From assembly GCA_040437565.1 (NCBI GenBank), contig JBDOQK010000006.1, positions 310,001 through 374,000 of the forward strand: a stretch of 64,000 nt of DNA. The letters are read 5' to 3'. Below the pieces are notes generated by a model. That model was not told where the DNA came from and did no database searches. It saw only the letters and a program-made list of their open reading frames with translations. This document shows positions 35,992 through 45,766 of this stretch, in pieces. Made by a program: the position numbers and the translations under genes. Origin of the DNA: Albugo candida. Lineage: Eukaryota > Oomycota > Peronosporomycetes > Albuginales. Within the stretch, counting starts at the first letter, position 1. Every line of letters starts with the position of its first letter.

Positions 35992-38900
35992 AGAATGCTC
36001 GATTGATTAGTATACAACTCTCCTGGTAGTATAAGAGTATTAGCACATAGCTCAGATCGCAGATGGCCATAGACTTGGCAATTTGGTCGGATACAGTTTG
36101 TGGTAAGGATACAGAACAGAAGTACCATATAATGTTCCCACTGGATCAACTCAACTAACATATGCATTCATTATCAGACAGAGTGCACTTAGAATCCATT
36201 GTCGCTCGACATAGAAACAAATAATGACAGTGATGCGCTCACTGGCATGTCTGGATATGATTTTGGTGTTGGTTCAATTAATAGCCTCGCCGTAGGACTT
36301 TGACGCGTTTGTTATGACTTTCACCCTTGCAAAGTGATGGACAGAGAAAGCGGCTTAAAGCCGCTGGCTCTATCGCATTCAAGCTTGATGAGTATTAGAA
36401 CTTGATTCTTGAGGGGAATATCTGTGGAACGTATTAGCATCATTGAGTCATTGTGAAAGCAACCTATGTGGGTGCTTTATGAGTATGCTCAGTGACGAAT
36501 GAAGCGAAATAGCGTGCATGGTGCAAGCGGTGTTCAGTCCCCAACCAGTAGCAGAATTATGTGGTTCGGGTGCTGCCTTACTGGCATCACTGTGAAGAGC
36601 TATTTTAGTACGAGAAGCACTAGATCTAATTTCCTAAACAAACCGAAGGACAAGCAAAAAGCCGAAAAAGAATATATATACAGGGGTGGAGTATTACCAT
36701 CCTCAATGCCCACCATTCCTCCATTCGCTTGAGAGAAGAGCCGACACAGCGGCAACGATTGCATGAATGCAATCCAGTCGCCTAAAGATGTAGATTTTGT
36801 TTTCGAGCAAAGTCGGCAAACACTGTATAATGTATGCGGTAACTAAGGAATACTGAGGCATAACGGCATAATCAGCGCGTCTTGCAATGTCTTTGCGCCG
36901 ATGGTGTGCGTAAGGATTAAGTGATTCGACGCGGACGACGCTATGCACGGATCCGTCCATTCTGTTCCATACGCGTTTAGCAGAAGTGATTTACAGCATC
37001 CAGACTGCGAGGGACTCAATGCATTCGAGACTTGTATGAGTATGAAAATAATGTACAGCAAAGTGCTAGATATGGTCTCCAAATTCTGTAGCGAAAATTC
37101 GTGATCCCCATGTAGAGCATGCTACTAGGTAACGCAAGCTGGTTCTCATTCTTAATCGAAAGAGTCTTTTTTTGATTCGCGTTCTTTCGATGATACACAT
37201 ATCGCAAATTAAGCCATAAATCAATGCGTGGTTTATCGCTGAACATCGTGAAGATAGAATCGGATGGAAATAAATAATTCCACTCCCCGCGGCCAAATAG
37301 GATTATAGTCTCACCCTCATGCCTCCGTCAGTATTAGAGCGGATCTATGTTTGGCAAATCTCAACGAATACACTGCCAACAAGACCGGGGAAGTATGGAT
37401 GATAAATAGTTCTAGCGATTCGAGCAGATCCCAACTTTTGAACGCAGAAAATACTTCCCTTCTCGTTTTACTTCCAGTCTTCTCCACTCGCTCATTCCAG
37501 CATTGAGGCATGGATGGTACAAAATCATAGACCTACGTTCTAAACCTGACTGACAATTTTAAGTGCTTAAGCGTCAGTGCCGAAATTTGTGCACACTTTT
37601 CTATTCAGCTGAGCCCCAAGTCACCATAACCTTACATTCGGTTCATGGGCTGGACCACGAGCGTGCATTCTAGTTATCGTGTTCTTGTAGCCAGGTAGAC
37701 AAGCAGCTGTGGCTCGTTTCGCTGCTTGGACGAGCTACCACCACTTTAATTCCATTTTTTCTGTTCAAGTCTCTCAGATTCTTGCTGCAATAGCAGAACA
37801 CGATGGGTTGCGCATTAGGTAGCGAGCGTATCATATATTTGTATTAATTTGACACAACACACGGTTGCCATAGGGAAGAACTCGTAGCATCTCGGAAAAA
37901 TGGGAGGCGCGGAAAGCACCTTTGCGTTATATTTATACAATTGCGAAAGATGGCAATGCTACAATTCAGCTCCCATCATGGGTATAGAGTTTTCAAAGAC
38001 CAACTAAATGTGGTATGCCGTACTAAGAAGAAACACTGAACATAGACACCTTCACGTGTGCAGAAAAGGGAAACTGTCGAGACTGTAAGCACCTAATCTT
38101 AAGGGAGGTGTACAGCTTCTTTGATCAAGATGAATGCAATTTGAGGAAGTGAACTCGAGACAGCTTCCTCTTAAGATGCCTTAAAACGTTTACGATAAAT
38201 TATCAACGATACATTCGTTCGTGGTCAAGAATCGGATGGATATCGCTATCGCGTTCCCTTGACACCGAGTTCGCCCGAATGAGATGGTCGATACGTGCAC
38301 GATAAGCCGAGGGTTTATGACGCAGTCTAAACGAACTTTATATTACTGGAACGATGAGATGCGATTTGGATTACTGCATGCATTAGCTAAGCACATGGAT
38401 GTGATCAACAGATTTGCCCTGTTTCGGGTTTTAAACGTCGCTGGTGACATCACAGATAAGCATAACGAAGGTCACTTTCCTTACAAAGACGTAATTATTT
38501 GAGTGACCCCGCATCGTCAAGCACTATTTCAGGCGAAGAAAGCGCGTATTAATTTGATCATTTCTCTGAGGGGCAACCTCGTTACGATTCGAAATTGATA
38601 GAATTATCCTGCATCGAGGACTATTGCCAAATCCAGCTCAACATTTCTTGGCTTCTTGTGACGGCTACTTTACTCGTAATCCTGCATGGGATTACGATTG
38701 CGAAGAGTTCACGCGTAGTTGACTTTCAGCCCACACAGCACTCAAAATCGAGAAAACACTATGGAGGTATAAGGACCAGGATTACTGCTCGACTAGAGTT
38801 GAATGAAGATTATACGTCTCATTGCACAGATAGCTGAAGACTTATACGATGTGCGAACATATTCTCCCTGTTGCAGAGTGGGCAACTCCCCAATGATCGG

Positions 38901-39338
38901 TTCGCTTGTACACTACAAGCTCCATGTGTGAATTTGTTGCTGAGCATTATACTTATGTCCGTGGTATGGTGTGAAAGGATATCGCCATTTCCCTTCTAGA
39001 TGTTTCTCGTGTTGGGCCGATCTGCGATAGCTCAACGCGTGAGATTACTACCATTCGGACGATCTCATCGCATATGATGCTGTTCCGAATTATCTCTTGT
39101 CAGTGTCGCATATCACACAGAACTCGATAAGCTAAGAATAAAAATGGTTCACTTTAAACGCTTCGTATATGTAGTGTCCTAATTGTCTGCATCCCGAATC
39201 TTTCGAATATCCAGTAATTTCGACATCTTTAAAACGGCAAGACTGTCAGGAATCAGGAACTTCATGTTTGATGACGTACAAAGTCTTATCACTCTCCTCC
39301 AGAGGCTTTGTTGCCATATTAGATCCGCTGTCCGAACA
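35992..39338. other. 3.3-kb stretch without recognisable genes
   Basis: No frame longer than about 85 codons and no splice-joined exons that resemble a protein. No tRNA-like cloverleaf, transposase or tandem repeat was seen. The only local structure noticed is a short inverted repeat near 36349. This is the second gene-poor island in the window. Confidence 0.5.
36349..36365. repeat. short perfect inverted repeat
   Basis: AGCGGCTT and AAGCCGCT face each other with one base between. It is GC-richer than its surroundings and could form a small hairpin. There is no U-tract and no gene to assign it to, so its role is unknown and chance is possible. Confidence 0.4.
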
Positions 39339-39638
39339 CTAATTGGTTCTTCCTGTTGAATGTGTGTTCGGTTCAGTCGAAGTATAACGAGAATTTAGCG
39401 CACGATATTTCTTCATTTGAATCACGCCGATCAAATCACGGATGATAAAACGACCCTTTTTTATAGCTTTTTTTATTTCTGTCATATCTTTAAGATGACT
39501 ATTCTGCATAAACGCATGTTTCGCTTTTTCACGTACATATGCGAGACCCAAGGGATAGTCTCTACCTATGTACAGAAATCTTTTGTACAAATCACGGACT
39601 TTGGGGTCCATTTTCTTCTCTCGATCTTGTAGTGTCAC
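39339..39638 (-). CDS. ETFRF1: LYR-motif protein, LYRM5/ETFRF1-like
   Basis: A single exon of 99 codons. The LYR-family signature is clear: VRDLYKRFLYIGRDYPLG, then the basic helix (KKAIKKGRFIIRDLIGVIQM) and KYRALNSRY. The spacing matches human LYRM5/ETFRF1, including GRDYP and KYRA. LYRM5 binds the mitochondrial electron-transfer flavoprotein and removes its FAD, lowering fatty-acid oxidation. LYR proteins work in the matrix with the acyl-carrier protein. Here the motif Tyr-Arg is replaced by Tyr-Lys (LYK), as in other LYRM5 members. It may begin at the internal Met 10 (MDPKVRDLY) instead. It lies 73 bases downstream of the CCT-motif gene on the same strand. The C-terminal 15 residues are polar and not conserved. 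Confidence 0.85.
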   Translation of the reverse strand: MTLQDREKKMDPKVRDLYKRFLYIGRDYPLGLAYVREKAKHAFMQNSHLKDMTEIKKAIKKGRFIIRDLIGVIQMKKYRALNSRYTSTEPNTHSTGRTN

Positions 39639-39711
39639 ACTCGGGAGACATTCGGTACCACACTAAGGCGAGAGCGGAAGGACGCCATGCCAGTTCATGG
39701 CTGTTATGATT

Positions 39712-40407
39712 CTATTCTATCCGTGACACTTGCACGGGGACCGGTAGTCCAGTAGTCTGACCCAGTGGACGTTCGGAGGTTTGTCCATCTGCGCAAATGA
39801 ATCGTCCTCGGCGCCTTGGGCGACTATCTGCTAGCTTTTTTCGGCGGAAGTATTTTATGCTTCTTCTCCAATTGCGATTTTTGCGTTTTTCAAGAAAACG
39901 AAGAATGCGAAGCTTTCTCTCTTCGGGGGTGTATCCACCAATTCGATTTGAGCTACGGATAAAATTCTTGACTGAGACGGTTTTGAGCTCATTCGACACG
40001 ATGGAATTATGTTTTGCCTTCACTTTTCCATTCGAATCACCTCCTCTGCTATTTGGTAGTCCGCATGGATGAATACTGACATTTGTGGGCGGTCGGGCGG
40101 AATTTGACGAAACATTGCATGGTACGCCACGTCTTGCTCGTAAACGGCTATCGTTATTTTGTGCCTCCCAGCTAGGATCTGAAAACAGTCTCCGCGTGGT
40201 ATTTGATGACTCTTTCATCCAGTTGGTGGGGCTAACACACTTATCGAATGGAACTGTTGAAGGGAAGAGAAATGAGTTGCTTCCCCAATTCGGATTGTGC
40301 TCGTCAACACACCATGGTAGATTCGGTAATTCGTCATCTCCGAGCCAATCAAGATCCCACAAAAGCTGATTTTCTGATTCTTTGAAGAAATAATTCCAAT
40401 TGTCCAT
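39712..40407 (-). CDS. CCT-motif (CONSTANS/CO-like/TOC1) protein
   Basis: A single exon of 231 codons. The C-terminal region carries a CCT motif at about residues 160-203: PEERKLRILRFLEKRKNRNW, then KYFRRKKLADSRPRRRGRF. This matches the plant consensus (R-E-x-R-L-x-R-F-x-E-K-R-K-x-R-x-F, then R-K-x-L-A-D-x-R-P-R-x-R-G-R-F) almost position by position. In plants CCT domains bind NF-Y subunits and DNA and act in the nucleus; the basic cluster would also serve as a nuclear signal. There is no B-box or receiver domain in front; the N-terminus is acidic and Trp/Asn-rich (NYFFKESENQLLWDLDWLGD) and could be an activation region. The role in this organism is unknown. Confidence 0.8.
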   Translation of the reverse strand: MDNWNYFFKESENQLLWDLDWLGDDELPNLPWCVDEHNPNWGSNSFLFPSTVPFDKCVSPTNWMKESSNTTRRLFSDPSWEAQNNDSRLRARRGVPCNVSSNSARPPTNVSIHPCGLPNSRGGDSNGKVKAKHNSIVSNELKTVSVKNFIRSSNRIGGYTPEERKLRILRFLEKRKNRNWRRSIKYFRRKKLADSRPRRRGRFICADGQTSERPLGQTTGLPVPVQVSRIE

Positions 40408-40753
40408 ACTTGAATCTTATCTCGATAAAATTTCCAATGTCACCAAGTTGGTAAGTCGTTAATGACAGTGGATTATGATACTCGGACTGCTTGCTTTAAC
40501 TGGAAAGTACAGAATGATAGATGGAATAGTGTAATTGAAGCGGCTGTTCTTGCCAACTTGATCGTTGCACTAAGCAGATAGTATATCGAGTTCTCTCGCG
40601 GCCTGACGATAATCATGTGATATAGGATTGCCATTTAATGATATAGAACAAACCTTCGAGAGATTGTTGTCAAACTATTGAGCAACTTTCTCGACTTGAT
40701 GTGGACAAAGCATCACGGTATTCATCCCGGTCTTGGGTTCATCCACACTAATC
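40408..40753. other. divergent intergenic region
   Basis: About 346 bases between the CCT-motif gene (-) and FARS2 (+). It must contain both promoters. No specific element is recognised. Confidence 0.4.
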
Positions 40754-42274
40754 ATGACAATGCTCTGCGTGCTTCGTCGCTCAACCGCTCGTCTCAATGC
40801 ATCGATGCCCAGCATTATCTCTAGAAGTTACTCTGCATCAAGTACAGCCTGGAATCACAGTTTTTCGTTTTTGAAAGATAAGGATCCAATAGAATGCAAT
40901 ATTTCTGAGAGCATAGCGTCGAAAATTGGCATAAACTTGCATCAAAAACCTGATCATCCTATCTGCATTATCAAGAAAAAGATTGAGAGCTACTTTAACT
41001 CGCTACCCAAGTTTGTACCTCTCAAATTAAACAAATTTGTTTGCAATGCATTACCTGTTATGATTACAGCGGTCCTCGATTCACTTTTTATGACAATTTG
41101 AGTCCTTTTGTCTCCGTCCAGCATTGCTTTGACAAAATGCTGATCCCTAAAGATCACATCAGTCGTCGTAGTACTGACAGCTACTACCTTAATGCCGATA
41201 CGGTACTACGAACGCACATGAGTGCACACGATATAGAGCTGATACAAAGAGGAGACCGAGCGTTTTTAGCGACTGGAGACGTATACCGAAGAGACGCAAT
41301 TGATGCATGTCACTATCCTGTGTTTCATCAAATGGACGCAGTGCGATTTGATCCAAACGTAAGGCGATCTGAATGCTCATAACGCGCGCATTCGGTAGCT
41401 AAAGCTGACTTACATATAGCTAGTGCATAAGGCAACGCGCGAGGAGAAAGTGGATATTGTCAAAAATGATCTGAAGCAAACACTTGAAGGAATGATCGTC
41501 GCACTTTTCGGGCAAGTCGATACGCGCTGGGTCGATGCATACTTTCCGTTCACAGAACCTAGCTACGAGTTGGAAATTTACTTTGAGGTGAGCATCTTGC
41601 GATTTGTTATTATGCGAAGTGTTGAGTGGATTTTGGTTGACACGTGGCAGGGACAATGGTTGGAAGTTCTTGGCTGTGGTGTGTTACAGCAGCAGATTAT
41701 TCGGGATGCTGGAATGGGAGAGGAAGTAGCTTGGGCATTCGGATTAGGTTTGGAACGGCTGGCAATGGTGCTATTTAAGATCCCAGACATTCGATTGTTC
41801 TGGTCACAGGACGAGCGGTTCTTGTCTCAGTTTCGTGAGGGTACCATCACGAATTTCAAACCCTACAGCCAATACCCTGAATGCTACAAAGACGTCAGTT
41901 TCTGGCATGAGACTGACACATTTCACGAGAACGATTTGTTTGAGATAATTCGCAATATTGCGGGAGATCTCGTTGAAAAGGTCTGTGATGGATATATCAG
42001 CCATACTGGCTTCGCCACCTCACCTCGTTTTTTCTCGTATAAGGTTATTTTGGTCGACGAGTTCTGTCATCCAAAAACACAGCGACAGAGTAAATGCTTT
42101 CGAATTATGTATCGCCACATGGATCGTAATCTGACCAACGCAGAAGTAGATCAAGTACAGGTCTGTCTATCAATGCATAGTACGCGTCACTAATCTCACT
42201 AAATTGTGTGTTTATGTCATCAGAAACAAGTGCGTGATCAATTGCACGTACAATTGAAACTGGACCTTCGCTGA
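40754..42274 (+). CDS. FARS2: mitochondrial phenylalanyl-tRNA synthetase
   Basis: Five exons fit: 40754-41010, 41070-41358, 41420-41587, 41651-42160, 42224-42274, for 424 residues. The first 30 residues are rich in Arg and Ser without acids (LRRSTARLNA, SRSYSAS), a likely mitochondrial presequence. Class II motifs are seen: LRTHMSAHDIELIQ, ATGDVYRRDAIDA, HYPVFHQMDAVRF and motif 3 WAFGLGLERLAM. The C-terminal ferredoxin-fold anticodon-binding domain of monomeric mitochondrial PheRS follows (FWH..DLFEIIRNIAGDLVEKV to the end), ending LKLDLR. It charges mitochondrial tRNA-Phe. ATG 40754 was chosen because the frame upstream lacks ATG. The intron 41588-41650 is 63 nt, in frame and stop-free, and interrupts the family's conserved YF..GQWLEVLGCGV block, so it is spliced. 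Confidence 0.9.
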
Positions 42275-42348
42275 AAGCAAATAGCAAGTGCTACGATCAA
42301 GAATGAGCAATAGAGAACGCAGGCATGTAGATCGTGGAAAAATGACAT

Positions 42349-43344
42349 TCATATTGTGGTATTGCCACTATAAAATCTGATAAGACGTGTTCTTTGATCA
42401 AATTCGGTTTTAAACTCCTCCAGATGTAATTTCCCAGTTTCAATGTTTTTCGAAACGCGACCCAAGTAAGGGATTCCTGTCAGTTGCAGCACTTTTTCGC
42501 CAAATTCTTTGTTTCGGAAGGAATTGTCCGTGCTATCCCATTCCTCGTACGAGTTGGAAACGATGACTTTTAGCATCACAGCCGAATCCGGGGCAGTGGT
42601 GTTAAAGTAGTACATGGTGGCGACTTCAGCCCGATCACAAAAAGGGCACCAAAGTCTCCCATTGAATTTGTGCCGGCCTGAAATGAAATTTATGAACAAT
42701 GGGTACGTGTTATCGTACTTGTCCAAGTAGTCGATGACATCTTTCGCATTATAGAACATGAAGACATGATTTTTGCGGTAGGTGATCAGTGTGGGCACAC
42801 GAAATACATAATCCAATAGCTCCTTATCCAAGCAAAAATTCTCCGTAAGCATGTTTGAAGAGTTCCCATTTCCATCGTAACGCATCACTGTTGGGATATT
42901 ATCGATGTAAAATAATTGATTTTGTCGAAATTCATTTTGCATATCTTTCCATTCGGCACGATCACCAACATAAATTTCTAATAAAGTTGAGTCCATAGGA
43001 GCGCGAGTAAAAGCTCTTTCAATCGGAGCTTTAGCGCGTCGACAGTCGCTGCACCAATAGTTACCGTCCTCATCAAGACTGCTCACGAATAACAAATACA
43101 AGTGACCGCTTTTCTGTACGTCATACTCGCTCACGAATTTGTGAGCATCCGGGAATCCATCGATTGTGAGTTTTCGTTTAATCAACTGAGTGGATGTCGG
43201 CGGCATATCAGCGAAAGGATTTGTCGTCACCGAGACGAATCTGTAGACACACATCATCGAGATGAGTGTCAGGAACGCGAATGCTACCTGCATTAGTCGC
43301 ATGTTTGTGAGCGCACTTTGCGTTTTGGTCCCACTGGATTTCAT
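42349..43344 (-). CDS. membrane-anchored tandem thioredoxin-fold protein (TXNDC17/TRP14-like)
   Basis: A single exon of 331 codons. A membrane segment lies at about residues 17-38 (MQVAFAFLTLISMMCVYRFV) with a short basic N-terminus, so the rest is probably luminal or outside. Two similar halves follow. Each has a TRP14-type active site: YWCSDCRRAKAPIERAF in the first (WCxxC with Ser-Asp) and LWCPFCDRAEVATMYYF in the second. Each is followed by the family's IYVGDRAEW / VIVSNSYEEWD segment, an x-F-R-x-N/K element and IPT / IPYL with cis-Pro. TRP14 proteins reduce small disulfides, cystine and nitrosothiols. A single TRP14 domain is usual; two in a membrane-anchored chain is unusual. Substrate and orientation are inferred. 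It converges with FARS2, 74 bases away. Confidence 0.75.
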   Translation of the reverse strand: MKSSGTKTQSALTNMRLMQVAFAFLTLISMMCVYRFVSVTTNPFADMPPTSTQLIKRKLTIDGFPDAHKFVSEYDVQKSGHLYLLFVSSLDEDGNYWCSDCRRAKAPIERAFTRAPMDSTLLEIYVGDRAEWKDMQNEFRQNQLFYIDNIPTVMRYDGNGNSSNMLTENFCLDKELLDYVFRVPTLITYRKNHVFMFYNAKDVIDYLDKYDNTYPLFINFISGRHKFNGRLWCPFCDRAEVATMYYFNTTAPDSAVMLKVIVSNSYEEWDSTDNSFRNKEFGEKVLQLTGIPYLGRVSKNIETGKLHLEEFKTEFDQRTRLIRFYSGNTTI

Positions 43345-44270
43345 AACGTGTCCGCTGAGTAAGAAATTCTCCCGGTTGAGATTAAACGGTGTAATTATGG
43401 AACACTGTCTCGCCTCTACTTTTTACTGTGGCACGCCCCAATCTAAATATCGTTTATATTTCGAAATTGATGAGGCGAAACTAAAACTAGTTGGCATTTT
43501 CTGGCGATTTTGGTGGTCCTCCGCCCGGAAAAATAGTTCTCTGCCTTCATCTACTTGGACTTGTAGAATGCTGTTCAAATTGACCATACGGTGCAGCTGT
43601 GAAAGCCAGTGGTATAGAATTGTCACCATGCGACAACTAGTTACCTGCTGGTTTCTTGCTGTTTGTCGCGAAACGTCTTCTTTCCGCAAGAACCCATCAA
43701 TCACTCATTAACTGTATANNNNNNNNNNNNNNNNNNNNNNNNNNNNNNNNNNNNNNNNNNNNNNNNNNNNNNNNNNNNNNNNNNNNNNNNNNNNNNNNNN
43801 NNNNNNNNNNNNNNNNNNTGTCAGGAACGCGAATGCTACCTGCATTAGTCGCATGTTTGTGAGCGCACTTTGCGTTTTGGTCCCACTGGATTTCATAACG
43901 TGTCCGCTGAGTAAGAAATTCTCCCGGTTGAGATTAAACGGTGTAATTATGGAACACTGTCTCGCCTCTACTTTTTACTGTGGCACGCCCCAATCTAAAT
44001 ATCGTTTATATTTCGAAATTGATGAGGCGAAACTAAAACTAGTTGGCATTTTCTGGCGATTTTGGTGGTCCTCCGCCCGGAAAAATAGTTCTCTGCCTTC
44101 ATCTACTTGGACTTGTAGAATGCTGTTCAAATTGACCATACGGTGCAGCTGTGAAAGCCAGTGGTATAGAATTGTCACCATGCGACAACTAGTTACCTGC
44201 TGGTTTCTTGCTGTTTGTCGCGAAACGTCTTCTTTCCGCAAGAACCCATCAATCACTCATTAACTGTATA
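43267..44270. repeat. 100-N gap (43719-43818) with 452-bp direct duplicate on each side
   Basis: 43267-43718 and 43819-44270 appear identical. The repeat includes the 5' end of the tandem thioredoxin gene and a small upstream minus-strand frame, so both seem to occur twice; only the copy joined to 42349-43344 is whole for the former. This is most likely an unmerged contig overlap. Confidence 0.9.
43423..43704 (-). CDS. small hypothetical protein
   Basis: Open for 93 codons from ATG 43704 to a TAA. A candidate intron (GTAACT..TTTCACAG, 48 nt, in frame and stop-free) would give a 77-residue form. The sequence is basic and helix-prone in the middle (LNSILQVQVDEGRELFFRAE) and ends KYKRYLDWGVPQ. 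I do not recognise a family; the aromatic, basic tail has the look of small organellar proteins, but this is only an impression. It lies 78 bases upstream of the tandem thioredoxin gene on the same strand. The same frame recurs at 43975-44256 in the gap duplicate and should be counted once. Confidence 0.45.
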   Translation of the reverse strand: MIDGFLRKEDVSRQTARNQQVTSCRMVTILYHWLSQLHRMVNLNSILQVQVDEGRELFFRAEDHQNRQKMPTSFSFASSISKYKRYLDWGVPQ

Positions 44271-44379
44271 GACGGAAGAGGAAGCGTATCTTTTTGAAAA
44301 GCAGTACAAATTCTTTGACTGCGACATCTTCAAATAATAACTTGCGTTAAGTCATCGAAAGAATTTGACTTGAATTCCG

Positions 44380-45750
44380 ATGAAATCTCCCAGTCCACAT
44401 CCTGCGATTTACAGTAATTCCCTGGAGCAATTTCATGGAGTACGAAAGTTCTGGGAACAACAAATTGCGAATAGCAGTTCATCCTTGAGCAAACAGCAAG
44501 ATATATCGACTCCTCCTCCCTTGACAGAAACGCTCACACCGTTAAATACTTGCATACAAGACATCAAGACACGTCAAGAACGAGTCCAAACACTCGACGC
44601 CTGGAATCCAACCGTCATAGCGTGTCGTGAACGAGGTCATACTATGTCCAAGATTGAGATTGTTCCACATCGTGATAACGTGAGAGATTCCCCAAAATTT
44701 GCATTAGGAGATCGAAGCTTTTTGTCGGCAAAGATGCAATCCGTGCTAGTCACATTAAAAAGGAAAATTGACTTCTCTTCACCAAGTGGAAGTCCGGTTA
44801 CCATCGCAAACGTGCCAAGTACCCCGAGAGTACAGAAGGGTGCAAACGAGGTTGATAATGGGCTTGATTCTGGTGTCAAACACTCTCAACAGACCAGAAC
44901 ACTTTTTTCAAAATTAGATATGGTGAAGACGACACTGTCAGGATGGAAAGGTGGAAGCGGATCCAAGCCTACAAGCCCTGAAGCACGTCGTATCGAGACA
45001 CCGTGCCCTGAAGCCTACAATGTGCACCATCCTGTCAACTCCATTAAAAAATGGTCAAAAAATGCTGCTAATGATATGGACAGTTGTGCACTATTGGCCG
45101 AGTTGATTGTGATTGATGCCATAGCCATCAGCGACTTGGAACCGGTGACGGCTTTGGAGGGAGAAAGCTGTCTACCGTATCTGGTCATAAATGTTGATAC
45201 TTCTATGCGGAAGACTAGAAAGCTGCAAAATACCCAGGCATCAAAATTTGAAGAGCGCTTCGTATTTCTGAGCTCGCTAAAACCCGGTTTGCACGACAAA
45301 GAATTGATGTCTGTAGCAGTAATGAATGAGAATAGTGCTGAACCGGGCAAGCATATCGGACAAGTCTACATCGACCTCTGTGTTGCTCAAAACGAATCTT
45401 TTGCTGGCTGGTACACTCTTACAGATGCCGATCACAGACATTGTGGCAGCGTTTATATTGTGTTTCGGCGACTGCCGATTACAACTGTCGAGGCTCTCGC
45501 TGCAGCGAAAGAGTTAGCTTCTGCAGAAAGGAGTTTGAATTCCACTGATAAAGACGATTACCACAGCATACTCCCGGATGTATGGCCTTCCTATAGTGAA
45601 CAACCTGCCTCGCATGACGAAGATCATTCTGCATCATCACCAGGAGGAGCATCGTCATGGCCTCTGAATGGCCTTAAGCGAAAATTAACTTGGGGGAGAT
45701 ATGGAGACATCGATGCGAGAACGGAGAATCCACGCAGAAATGTCTTTTAG
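44380..45750 (+). CDS. C2-domain protein
   Basis: A single exon of 456 codons from ATG 44380. The first 235 residues are Ser/Pro/Thr-rich and probably disordered, with basic patches. A C2 fold is readable at about 240-365: AELIVIDAIAISDLEPV (strand 1), SCLPYLVINVD, KFEERFVFLSS, LMSVAVMNEN, HIGQVYIDLC and GWYTLTD..GSVYIVFRRLP. The order and spacing match C2 domains, but the Ca2+-binding Asp residues in loops 1 and 3 are not all evident, so binding may be Ca2+-independent. C2 domains attach proteins to membranes or other proteins. The C-terminus is acidic then Trp/Lys-rich (SSWPLNGLKRKLTWGRYGD). It ends 16 bases before the stop of the convergent GMD gene. Confidence 0.7.
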   Translation: MKSPSPHPAIYSNSLEQFHGVRKFWEQQIANSSSSLSKQQDISTPPPLTETLTPLNTCIQDIKTRQERVQTLDAWNPTVIACRERGHTMSKIEIVPHRDNVRDSPKFALGDRSFLSAKMQSVLVTLKRKIDFSSPSGSPVTIANVPSTPRVQKGANEVDNGLDSGVKHSQQTRTLFSKLDMVKTTLSGWKGGSGSKPTSPEARRIETPCPEAYNVHHPVNSIKKWSKNAANDMDSCALLAELIVIDAIAISDLEPVTALEGESCLPYLVINVDTSMRKTRKLQNTQASKFEERFVFLSSLKPGLHDKELMSVAVMNENSAEPGKHIGQVYIDLCVAQNESFAGWYTLTDADHRHCGSVYIVFRRLPITTVEALAAAKELASAERSLNSTDKDDYHSILPDVWPSYSEQPASHDEDHSASSPGGASSWPLNGLKRKLTWGRYGDIDARTENPRRNVF

Positions 45751-45766
45751 TGTTTTATTAAGTCCG

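Noticed and set aside
43853-44263. 136-codon plus-strand frame, present twice
   Set aside because: It overlaps the promoter and 5' end of minus-strand genes, has odd composition, and the second copy is the gap duplicate.
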